This document shows, piece after piece, positions 8,046 to 16,244 of a stretch of DNA of 16,244 nt (within the stretch, counting starts at the first letter, position 1; every line of letters starts with the position of its first letter). Source of the DNA: JAVBMU01 sp031552185. Its GTDB lineage: Bacteria; Actinomycetota; Actinomycetes; Actinomycetales; Cellulomonadaceae. The translations under genes were made by a program, and so were the position numbers. The notes under the pieces were generated by a model. That model was given only the letters and a program-made list of their open reading frames with translations, was not told where the DNA came from and made no database searches. The DNA lies in assembly GCA_031552185.1 (NCBI GenBank), contig JAVBMU010000052.1, positions 1 through 16,244 of the forward strand, given 5' to 3'.

Positions 8046-8537
8046 TCAGCGCCGGAAGGCCACCGGCGGCTCGCGGAACGGCTCCCACGCGGCGCGCTCG
8101 GCGGCGCCGATCCGGCACGGGCGACCGGTCTCGGCGTCGACCACGACCACGGTGGTCTCGGCGCGGGCATACGGCGCGCCACCGGTGCTGGGTCCGGTCC
8201 GCGGGAAGGTCGGCGCGCCGTCGTGCACTTCGTAACAGACGTCGATGGAGGCGCCGCCCATACCGCCGATCCACAACTCGACCCGGACCGGCGTCCGGGT
8301 GAAGCCGAGCGGCCGCAGATACTCGATGGTCTGCCGGGCGATGACGGTGTACGACGGCGCCCCCGGCCCGGTGCGCAGGATCGCCGTCGGCCATTCGTCG
8401 CCGTTCGCGTCCGGGTGATGCCAAAAGGCAGTGATCCGGGCGTCTTCGAGGATCCGGAACATCTCGACGTTGTTGACGTGCCCGTAGGCGTCGAGGTCGG
8501 ACCAGCGCAGGGTCACCGGGACATGCAGTCGGGTCAT
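8046..8537 (-). CDS. 4HBT-type hotdog acyl-CoA thioesterase
   Basis: This 163-residue single-hotdog protein has the 4-hydroxybenzoyl-CoA thioesterase signature near its start: RWSDLDAYGHVNN, with D16 the likely catalytic acid, followed by the RILEDAR helix. It resembles the YbgC/FadM-like thioesterases and the mycobacterial Rv2475c type. It probably cleaves a fatty acyl-CoA; the true substrate is not visible. The start ATG 8537 has GGAG 6 bases upstream and lies 8 bases after the stop of the upstream dynamin-like gene, so it is probably co-transcribed with the GTPase pair. It is convergent with tesB, so two unrelated thioesterase folds end next to each other. Confidence 0.9.
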   Translation of the reverse strand: MTRLHVPVTLRWSDLDAYGHVNNVEMFRILEDARITAFWHHPDANGDEWPTAILRTGPGAPSYTVIARQTIEYLRPLGFTRTPVRVELWIGGMGGASIDVCYEVHDGAPTFPRTGPSTGGAPYARAETTVVVVDAETGRPCRIGAAERAAWEPFREPPVAFRR

Positions 8538-8545
8538 CGGTCTCC

Positions 8546-10252
8546 TCAGCCGCCGGCCACCGCGGCGGCCATCCGGCAGGTCCGGAGCGCGTCCAGTTCG
8601 CCCAGCATCGGCACCCGCACCTCGCGCTCGACGACGGCGCCCACCGCCGCCCGCAGCCGACGCCCGACGGCGGCGGCGCGCCGGCGCGCGCCGACGATCG
8701 CGCAGCCCCGGGCGACCGCCGCCAGCCCCAGCCCGGCGATGAGGCCGACCACGAGCAGCCCGGTCGGCATCGGCAGACCCCGCCACGTCGGCGGATCCGG
8801 CGCCGCCAACTGCAGCCAGCCGAGCGCCGCCAGGCCCGCCAGCCAGCCGAGGCCGACGATCAGCACGGCGAGCGCGGCCCATTGCAGCCCGCCGACCACC
8901 CGCCACCACACCGGGCGCCGACCCAGCCCGAGGTCCGTGCCGAGGACGGCCTGGTCCAGCGCATCCGGCAGCCCCCGGCCGGCGTCCAGCACGACCGACC
9001 GCGCCGCCAATGCCCACCCATCAGGCAGGTCCGCGGTCACCTGCCGCGCATAGTCGCGAACCGCGGCCTGGGCCGCCGCCCGGGCGGCCGTCGACGCCGC
9101 CGGCAGCGACGAGCGCAGCAGGTCGGGGCGCGGAGCCGCGGGCCGCAGCCCGATCCGCCGCAGCGGGTCCGGCCGCAGGCGAGCCAGCCACCGGGTGACC
9201 GGCCAGCCGGTGGCGGCCCGGGCGTCCCGCAGCGCCGCCCCGCGGACCGCCGCCACCACGACCGGCACACCCGCGGCCGTGGCAAGGGTGTCCACGAGGG
9301 CTCCCTTCGCGCTGCGCACCGCTCCCCCGCCGGCGTCGGTCTCGGCCGCGCAGGCGGCGGACAGTTGCCGCGCCACCCCGCGCACATCGGCGGCCAGCCG
9401 CAGGCCGGCGGCCTCGCGCCGGGCCGCGGCGCCCATCAACAGCGAGCGCAACTCGTCCATGCCCTCGCCGGTGCGGGCCGAGACGCCCAACACCCGGGCC
9501 CGGACGAGCCCGTCCTGGTGGACCAGGCGACGCAGGTCGGCCAGACACGCCTCGGCGTCGGCGGGAGCGAGTCGGTCGATCTGGTTCAGGACGACAATCA
9601 CGATGTCGCTGTGCTCGGCCAGCGGCCGAAGGAACCGCTCGTGCAGGGCGGCGTCGGCATATTTCTGGGGGTCGACCACCCAGGCCAGCAGATCCGTGCG
9701 TTCGACCAGCCGCTCCGCCCGGACCCGGTGCTCCGCCACGATCGAATCGTGATCCGGCAGGTCCAGCAGAACCATTGCGCCGGCGGCGGGAACGGGCGCG
9801 GCGATCTCATGCCGGCGGCGGACCTCCAGCCAGTCGAGGAGCGGCTCGGCGCCGGTCGGCGCGGCCGGCCACCGGGCCGACCGTTCGGCCCGGTGGCCGC
9901 CGGGACCGAAGCCGGCGAACCGAGGTCGCCGCCCGGGCCGGCGGGCCGCCTCGTCGCCGCCCGCGCCGCGATCCGGCTCCCACACCGCCGCCATGGCATG
10001 CGACGTCGTCGGGCGCTGCACCCCGACCGGCGCCAGGTCCGCCCCCGCGAGTGCGTTGAAGACCGATGACTTGCCCGACCCGGTCGCGCCGGCGAGCGCG
10101 ATCACAGTGTGCTCGGCGGACAATCCGCCGCGCTCGCGGACCCGACCGATCACCGCCCGGGCCTCGTCCAGCAGGTGGATCGGCAACCGGCCCTCGCCGG
10201 CCCGAACGGCCGCCTCCAGGGCGATAGTCCGCTCCCCGATCGGCAGGGTCAT
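8546..10252 (-). CDS. Dynamin-like GTPase, YfjP family (DynA/DynB-like), second of the pair
   Basis: This 568-residue protein has a GTPase domain: P-loop GATGSGKSS (55-63), the G2 threonines in RPTT (80-83), a G3 motif DLPDHDS (164-170) without the usual glycine, G4 NQID (223-226) and a G5-like SARTG. A helical region follows. Two membrane segments lie at about 455-485 and 496-516. The family is bacterial dynamin-like proteins. In Streptomyces, the co-encoded DynA and DynB stabilise FtsZ rings at sporulation septa. The assignment to that pair here is by layout and motifs. ATG 10252 has GGGAGG 4 bases upstream and overlaps the previous stop (ATGA), so the two genes should be translationally coupled. 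A membrane-remodelling or cell-division role is inferred. Confidence 0.88.
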   Translation of the reverse strand: MTLPIGERTIALEAAVRAGEGRLPIHLLDEARAVIGRVRERGGLSAEHTVIALAGATGSGKSSVFNALAGADLAPVGVQRPTTSHAMAAVWEPDRGAGGDEAARRPGRRPRFAGFGPGGHRAERSARWPAAPTGAEPLLDWLEVRRRHEIAAPVPAAGAMVLLDLPDHDSIVAEHRVRAERLVERTDLLAWVVDPQKYADAALHERFLRPLAEHSDIVIVVLNQIDRLAPADAEACLADLRRLVHQDGLVRARVLGVSARTGEGMDELRSLLMGAAARREAAGLRLAADVRGVARQLSAACAAETDAGGGAVRSAKGALVDTLATAAGVPVVVAAVRGAALRDARAATGWPVTRWLARLRPDPLRRIGLRPAAPRPDLLRSSLPAASTAARAAAQAAVRDYARQVTADLPDGWALAARSVVLDAGRGLPDALDQAVLGTDLGLGRRPVWWRVVGGLQWAALAVLIVGLGWLAGLAALGWLQLAAPDPPTWRGLPMPTGLLVVGLIAGLGLAAVARGCAIVGARRRAAAVGRRLRAAVGAVVEREVRVPMLGELDALRTCRMAAAVAGG

Positions 10253-12270
10253 CGCGCCTCCCGACCGAAGAGGCGACGCCACCGGGGCCGGCCCCGGCCC
10301 GACTCGCCGGTCCCGTCCGGACCGGTTCGATCGGCCCCGGTCCCGGCCGCGGGGTCGACGGCGTCGACAGCCCGCCGGGACGCGCCGCGCAGCAACTGCA
10401 CCTGCTCCGCCCGGCCGGGTTCGGGCTCGGCCCGGGCCGCACGCTCGTCCCGCGCGGCGGACTCCACGGCGCCGGCCGCCGCCCGCAGTTCGGCCGCGTG
10501 CTCCGCGCTGTCCTGCGTCCCGAGCGCGTCCAGGAGGTCGGTGAAGCGCGCGGACTCGGCGGCCAGGATCGTCGCCGCCCGGTCGGCGAGCCGGGTGCGG
10601 GCGATCTCGGTCAGCCGGCGGACGGCGTCGTCGCCGAAGACCGCCTCCAGAAGCTTCTGCGCCACGACTGCGGTGCCGCCCGCGATGCCCACCTCCGCCC
10701 CGGTGACCCCTCCGGTGTGGGCAAAGACCAGGATCATCAGGGAAACTCCGAGCGCGTTCAGGCCGAACGACAGCGCCCGGGCGGTGCCGCGCCGGCTCGC
10801 CCCCTGCTCGCGCACCAGGTCCAGCACGTCGGACTGCCAGCCGCGGATCTGCTCGGCCACCTCGACGCGCAGGCCGGGCGCCGCATGGGACAGTCCCAGG
10901 CCGGGCACCAGCGCCGCGCCCGCGGGATCGGCCCGCCAGGTGGCGAAGGTGTGCTCGGCGGCGTCGTCGGCCGCGTCCAGGAACACCGCCTCCAGCCCGG
11001 TCACGATCGCGTTCTCGACCGCCGGCGCCCGGGCTGCCGGCCGGCCGCGGAAGAAGCCCACGACGGCGTCGCGCGCCCGCCCGATCCCGTGCTCGACCGA
11101 CCGGAAGAACTCGCTGGTCCCGACGAAGTCCTGCCAGCGGGCCAGGACCTCGCCGCGCAGGATCGCCCCGTCGGAGGTGGCGGCCTCGATCCGGGTCGCG
11201 GCGTCGGCGTACGCGAGCCGCACGGCGGCGCGCAGCCGGTCCTCAGCCGCAGCCTGGGCGTCGGCGGCTGCGGCGGCATGCGTGGCGCGCAGCACGAGGT
11301 CGTCGACGACGCCGTCCCGGGTCGCGTCCGCCACCCGGATCCGGGCGCCCGGGTCCGCGCCGAGGGCGGACAGCCACGCGGCCACCTCGCCGACCGCGGC
11401 CGCCGGCAGCAGCCCATCGACGAGCGGCACCTCCCGAACAACGAACAGCCGGGCCTCGGCCAGGCCGTTCTCGGTCAACAAGCGGGCCAGGTCGTCGGCG
11501 ACCGCGTCAGCCCCGGGGTCGACGCGGTCCAGGACGAGCGCCACCTGCGCCCGCCGCTCGGCGGCGCCGCGCAGCAGCTCCCACGGGACGGCGTCGGCGT
11601 AGCGGGCGGCCGTGGTGACAAACAGCCAGAGGTCGGCGGCCGCCAGGAGTTGGCCGGCCAGTTCCCGGTTCGCCGCCTCGACCGAGTCGACATCGGGTGC
11701 GTCCAGCACCGCCAGGCCCGGCGGGATCGCCGGCGTCGCCACGAGGCGCAACTGGCCCACGGTCGCCGGCGGCGGCTCGGCGCCGGCGGCGGCCGCGGGG
11801 CCGGGCTCGGCGGTGGGGTCGGGCTCGGCGGTGGGGTCGGGCTCGCCGCCGACGCGGGCGAGCCGCGGCAGCATCCGGTCGGCGCCGAACCAGTGCGTGT
11901 CGCCCGGATGGTGGACCAGAACGGGCTCCCGGGTGGTCGGCCGCAGCACCCCGGCCGCGCTCACCTGCTCCCCGAGCAGGGAATTCACGAGCGTGGACTT
12001 GCCGGCCCCGGTGGAGCCCCCGACGACGACGAGCAGCGGCGCCGCCCGCGCCCGCAGCCGGGGCAGCAGGTAGTCCTCGATCTGGTCCCGAGCGAGCGCC
12101 ACGTCCTGCCGGGCGGCCGGGGCACCCGGCGCGTCCAGCGGCAGGCGTAGCCGGGTCAACTGCCGACGGAGTTCCGCCAACGCCTCGACCAGCGTCGCCG
12201 CCGGATCACCGGCTGCCGGGTCACCGGCCGCCGGCGGAGGCGACTGCGCGGCACCGCGATCGAGTTCCAT
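10249..12270 (-). CDS. Dynamin-like GTPase, YfjP family (DynA/DynB-like), first of the pair
   Basis: This 673-residue protein has P-loop GGSTGAGKST (84-93), RPTT (110-113), G3 DAPDVDS (190-196) and LDRVD (247-251) where NKxD would be expected. A long helical stalk follows, then a hydrophobic segment at about 497-545 (SLMILVFAHTGG and after) suited to membrane insertion, and a charged, Pro/Gly-rich tail. The motifs match the actinobacterial GTPase that accompanies the YfjP-like partner. It probably heterodimerises with the downstream protein. The start ATG 12270 has no clear Shine-Dalgarno. Residues 1-26 are Pro/Ala-rich. Residues 143-156 hold a small EPDPTA repeat. The gene lies 104 bases downstream of the EttA-derived reading frame on the same strand. 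Confidence 0.88.
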   Translation of the reverse strand: MELDRGAAQSPPPAAGDPAAGDPAATLVEALAELRRQLTRLRLPLDAPGAPAARQDVALARDQIEDYLLPRLRARAAPLLVVVGGSTGAGKSTLVNSLLGEQVSAAGVLRPTTREPVLVHHPGDTHWFGADRMLPRLARVGGEPDPTAEPDPTAEPGPAAAAGAEPPPATVGQLRLVATPAIPPGLAVLDAPDVDSVEAANRELAGQLLAAADLWLFVTTAARYADAVPWELLRGAAERRAQVALVLDRVDPGADAVADDLARLLTENGLAEARLFVVREVPLVDGLLPAAAVGEVAAWLSALGADPGARIRVADATRDGVVDDLVLRATHAAAAADAQAAAEDRLRAAVRLAYADAATRIEAATSDGAILRGEVLARWQDFVGTSEFFRSVEHGIGRARDAVVGFFRGRPAARAPAVENAIVTGLEAVFLDAADDAAEHTFATWRADPAGAALVPGLGLSHAAPGLRVEVAEQIRGWQSDVLDLVREQGASRRGTARALSFGLNALGVSLMILVFAHTGGVTGAEVGIAGGTAVVAQKLLEAVFGDDAVRRLTEIARTRLADRAATILAAESARFTDLLDALGTQDSAEHAAELRAAAGAVESAARDERAARAEPEPGRAEQVQLLRGASRRAVDAVDPAAGTGADRTGPDGTGESGRGRPRWRRLFGREAR
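11803..11845 (-). repeat. 18-base tandem repeat inside the dynamin-like gene
   Basis: Two perfect 18-base copies (11803-11820 and 11821-11838) and 7 bases of a third encode EPDPTA units in the loop between G2 and G3 of the GTPase domain. The perfect identity suggests recent duplication. The unit keeps the frame. Confidence 0.75.
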
Positions 12271-12316
12271 GCGGCCAGTCTGCCCGAGGTCGCGAAGCCA
12301 ACCGGGGTCGGAGCGA

Positions 12317-12354
12317 CCGCCGGCTCCAGTTCGACCGATTTCACCCGCCGGCGG
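12317..12354 (-). other. GC-rich inverted repeat between EttA-derived frame and GTPase gene
   Basis: CCGCCGGC at 12317-12324 and GCCGGCGG at 12347-12354 form a perfect 8-base inverted repeat around a 22-base loop. There is no U tract. It may act as a weak processing or termination signal, or be chance in GC-rich DNA. Confidence 0.25.
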
Positions 12355-12374
12355 CTGCTCCGCTGCCGGATTGC

Positions 12375-14903
<2,529 letters not shown>

Positions 14904-15060
14904 ATTAGTCCTGGCGTCGCAAACCTATTGGCGGCGCTATACGTCGTTATTGGCCGAAACGCTTCGTCGACGTACACAGAACGTACGCCTTCCTCGCGTT
15001 ACAGCCAGCCGCCTAGTCTAGCTTGCCACTAGGCTCGCTTAGGTTTTCGGAAACTAGAAA
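14904..15060 (-). other. Leader upstream of the ABC-F gene with inverted repeats
   Basis: After the terminator of the upstream gene, about 157 bases precede the ABC-F start. The leader is more GC-rich than its flanks. It holds a perfect 7-base inverted repeat, GCCTAGT (15011-15017) with ACTAGGC (15028-15034), and a GTACGT-type repeat around 14970-14987. No open frame with a good ribosome site was seen. The promoter for the ABC-F gene should lie here or just above, but I could not place it. A regulatory leader, as known for some antibiotic-responsive ABC-F genes, or a dispersed repeat are both possible. Confidence 0.35.
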
Positions 15061-15105
15061 AAATATTAAAAAGCAAGCTCACCGCGTAGCCCCAGCCCCG
15101 CTTGC
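15061..15105 (-). terminator. Intrinsic terminator after the small membrane protein gene
   Basis: On the minus strand GCAAGC (15105-15100) and GCTTGC (15078-15073) form a 6-base stem with a GC-rich loop that can pair further. It is followed directly by TTTTTAATATTTTTT. It sits about 20 bases after the TAA at 15126, where a terminator would be expected. Confidence 0.65.
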
Positions 15106-15125
15106 ATCTAATAAAGCTTCCCCGT

Positions 15126-15599
15126 CTATTCTTTTGCGACCTCCGCGACGCCGAACTCCACGTCGCCAAACGGGCTCTTGGGCTGCGGGGCGACATTGTA
15201 CGGCTCGCTGTTGGCCAGCACGGCAGCTTCGCGCATTTGACGCTGGCGCTTTTCCTCCGCACGGCGACGACGGCGGCGGGCCTTGTTCTGCGCGCGTATC
15301 AGCATTACCAGGCGGCAGATGAGGAAGATAGCCAGGCTGACAATAATGCCCGCCTTGGCGATAAGGATGTAGGCCTCGCTGCCCAGCAGCAGGATATCGC
15401 CTAGCTCACTGGGCAGAAACTCCGGCGGGTTGAGCACTACCAGCCATAGGCCGCCGAACATCAGCGGCATCACCAAGCCCCAGATAAACCAGGGCCGAAG
15501 CGAAAGGAACCATTGCACCAACACAAATAAAGCAACTACCAGGTAGGTTGCCCAAGTTACCAGCTGGTCAATATCCGTGCTAAGCAATAATTCTCCCAT
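15126..15599 (-). CDS. Small membrane protein of unknown function
   Basis: This 157-residue protein has hydrophobic segments at about 14-32 (WATYLVVALFVLVQWFL), 38-56 (WFIWGLVMPLMFGGLWLVV) and 76-98 (YILIAKAGIIVSLAIFLICRLVML). A strongly basic stretch around 102-120 (ARRRRRRAEEKRQR) and a polar tail follow. The basic stretch right after the last segment predicts a cytoplasmic C-terminus. I do not recognise the family. The ribosome site is strong (GGAAAGGAAGAG just before ATG 15599), with a good promoter upstream and an intrinsic terminator downstream, so this looks like a single-gene transcript. The composition is that of the right-hand, Bacillota-like part of the window. Confidence 0.8.
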   Translation of the reverse strand: MGELLLSTDIDQLVTWATYLVVALFVLVQWFLSLRPWFIWGLVMPLMFGGLWLVVLNPPEFLPSELGDILLLGSEAYILIAKAGIIVSLAIFLICRLVMLIRAQNKARRRRRRAEEKRQRQMREAAVLANSEPYNVAPQPKSPFGDVEFGVAEVAKE

Positions 15600-15628
15600 G
15601 CTCTTCCTTTCCGGCCAAGTGTTTAATT

Positions 15629-15657
15629 AGTATATCACTTTGCGGCAATAAAATCAA
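15629..15657 (-). promoter_or_regulatory. Sigma-A type promoter of the small membrane protein gene
   Basis: On the minus strand TTGATT (15657-15652) and TATACT (15634-15629) are separated by exactly 17 bases. Transcription would start about 7 bases below the -10, giving a short leader of roughly 20-25 bases with the strong Shine-Dalgarno. Confidence 0.65.
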
Positions 15658-15689
15658 TCCACCTGCTTGCGGATAATTGGCTTGGTTGC

Positions 15690-16244
15690 TTACACCGGCT
15701 TCACTTCAAAATAAACGGTAAAGGAGCCGCGGTAACTGTTCAGGCTAAGGGTGCAGTTGCCGTATTTTTGGATGATGGAGCGCACCGTGGGCAGGCCCAG
15801 CCCCATGTGGCCGTCTTTTGTCGTGTAGCCGCGCTTGAAAATTTCCGTGGTATTCAGCTCGTCATCAGTGTCGTTGCTGATGATAAACAGCACGCTGTGG
15901 TCCGGCTTAACCTGCCCGCTGAAGTGCATTTGTTTTGTCCCTGTCAGCTCCGCCGCCTCAATAGCGTTATCTAAAAAAACAGAAATGATGCGGCAAAAAT
16001 CCAGCACATCAATGTGCAAGTCATTCATGTCGCAGACAATATCGTAGCGGAAATCAACCTGGCGCGCCTGCGCCTGCTCAATCTTGCTGATTACCAGCGA
16101 GAAAAAGGGCGGGCACTCCGGTATGCGGCGGTTTAACTCCATAGTTGTTTCCACATCAAGTATGGTGTTTATCATTCGCGTATGGTATTTGCCCAGCATA
16201 TCATAATCTTTTATCGCCAGATAGCCGCTGTATGTCTGCAAAAT
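15690..16244 (-). CDS. GHKL-domain sensor histidine kinase, C-terminal part (AgrC-like), cut by window edge
   Basis: The frame enters from the right edge and ends at TAA 15692-15690. It shows about 184 residues of a GHKL ATPase of the HATPase_c_5 type found in AgrC-like quorum-sensing kinases of Bacillota. The N-box is FLDNAIEAAEL (near 15950-15985) and the ATP-lid glycine box is GHMGLGLPTV (near 15785-15812), followed by the expected SIIQKYGG-like helix (SIIQKYGNCTLSL). An upstream helical segment KYHTRMINTILDVET may be the dimerisation region. The membrane sensor half and any response regulator lie outside the window. The codon at 16241-16239 is TTG, but it is internal and not a start. Base composition is clearly lower in GC than the left part. 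Confidence 0.88.
   Translation of the reverse strand: MLQTYSGYLAIKDYDMLGKYHTRMINTILDVETTMELNRRIPECPPFFSLVISKIEQAQARQVDFRYDIVCDMNDLHIDVLDFCRIISVFLDNAIEAAELTGTKQMHFSGQVKPDHSVLFIISNDTDDELNTTEIFKRGYTTKDGHMGLGLPTVRSIIQKYGNCTLSLNSYRGSFTVYFEVKPV

Noticed and set aside
10498..12150. Long plus-strand frames opposite the dynamin-like genes
   Set aside because: The minus-strand products carry complete GTPase motifs and coupled starts. The plus-strand products are low-complexity shadows.
14904..15060. A tRNA or tRNA-like gene in the ABC-F leader
   Set aside because: The stems do not form a cloverleaf and there is no TTCGA-type T-loop at the right spacing.
15690..16241. Taking the TTG at 16241-16239 as the true start of the GHKL protein
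   Set aside because: The frame continues upstream to the window edge, no ribosome site is visible, and AgrC-like kinases need an N-terminal sensor part.

Overview
The window falls into two parts that look as if they came from different organisms. Bases 1 to about 13,480 are a very GC-rich actinobacterial chromosome segment: one counted 60-base line, 2101-2160, has 46 G/C. GTG starts are common and the gene set is that of a high-GC actinomycete, with Propionibacteriales or a near relative as a guess. Bases from about 13,520 to the end are lower in GC (line 16141-16200 has 23 G/C of 60). They read as Bacillota, with a classic -35/-10 promoter, an intrinsic terminator with a U tract, an AgrC-type GHKL kinase and a Bacillota-like ABC-F protein.

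Layout of the left part: a proline-rich N-terminus cut by the window edge (minus); a C-terminal remnant of an Rv2466c-like DsbA-family protein (minus, about 145 N-terminal residues missing); aminopeptidase N (plus); 4-alpha-glucanotransferase MalQ (minus, convergent with pepN); an MscS-type channel (plus, divergent from malQ); a stand-alone PTS EIIB domain (minus); TesB acyl-CoA thioesterase (plus); and a minus-strand run made of a hotdog thioesterase and two dynamin-like GTPases of the YfjP / Streptomyces DynA-DynB type. The two GTPases overlap by 4 bases. The thioesterase start lies 8 bases after the second GTPase stop. This is probably one transcription unit. The pairing of an Rv2466c-like gene with pepN, and of a hotdog thioesterase with ettA nearby, resembles the Mycobacterium Rv2466c-Rv2477c neighbourhood as I recall it.

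The two parts meet inside one open reading frame at 12375-14903. It joins the first 1.7 ABC domains of a Bacillota ABC-F protein to the last 1.3 domains of actinobacterial EttA. The join sits at the conserved Walker B motif DEPTNHLD, near 13481-13516. The same ORF carries the same 20-base word there and at the intact upstream Walker B (14335-14354). The simplest explanation is a metagenome assembly chimera at a conserved k-mer, not a natural three-domain ATPase.

Layout of the right part, all minus strand and read right to left: the C-terminal part of a GHKL sensor kinase, a sigma-A type promoter, a small membrane protein, an intrinsic terminator, a leader of about 160 bases with inverted repeats, and the ABC-F N-terminal part. 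I saw no rRNA, tRNA, CRISPR array, transposase or phage gene. I found no convincing new biological system. The items most worth checking are the ABC-F junction, the truncated DsbA gene and the ABC-F leader.
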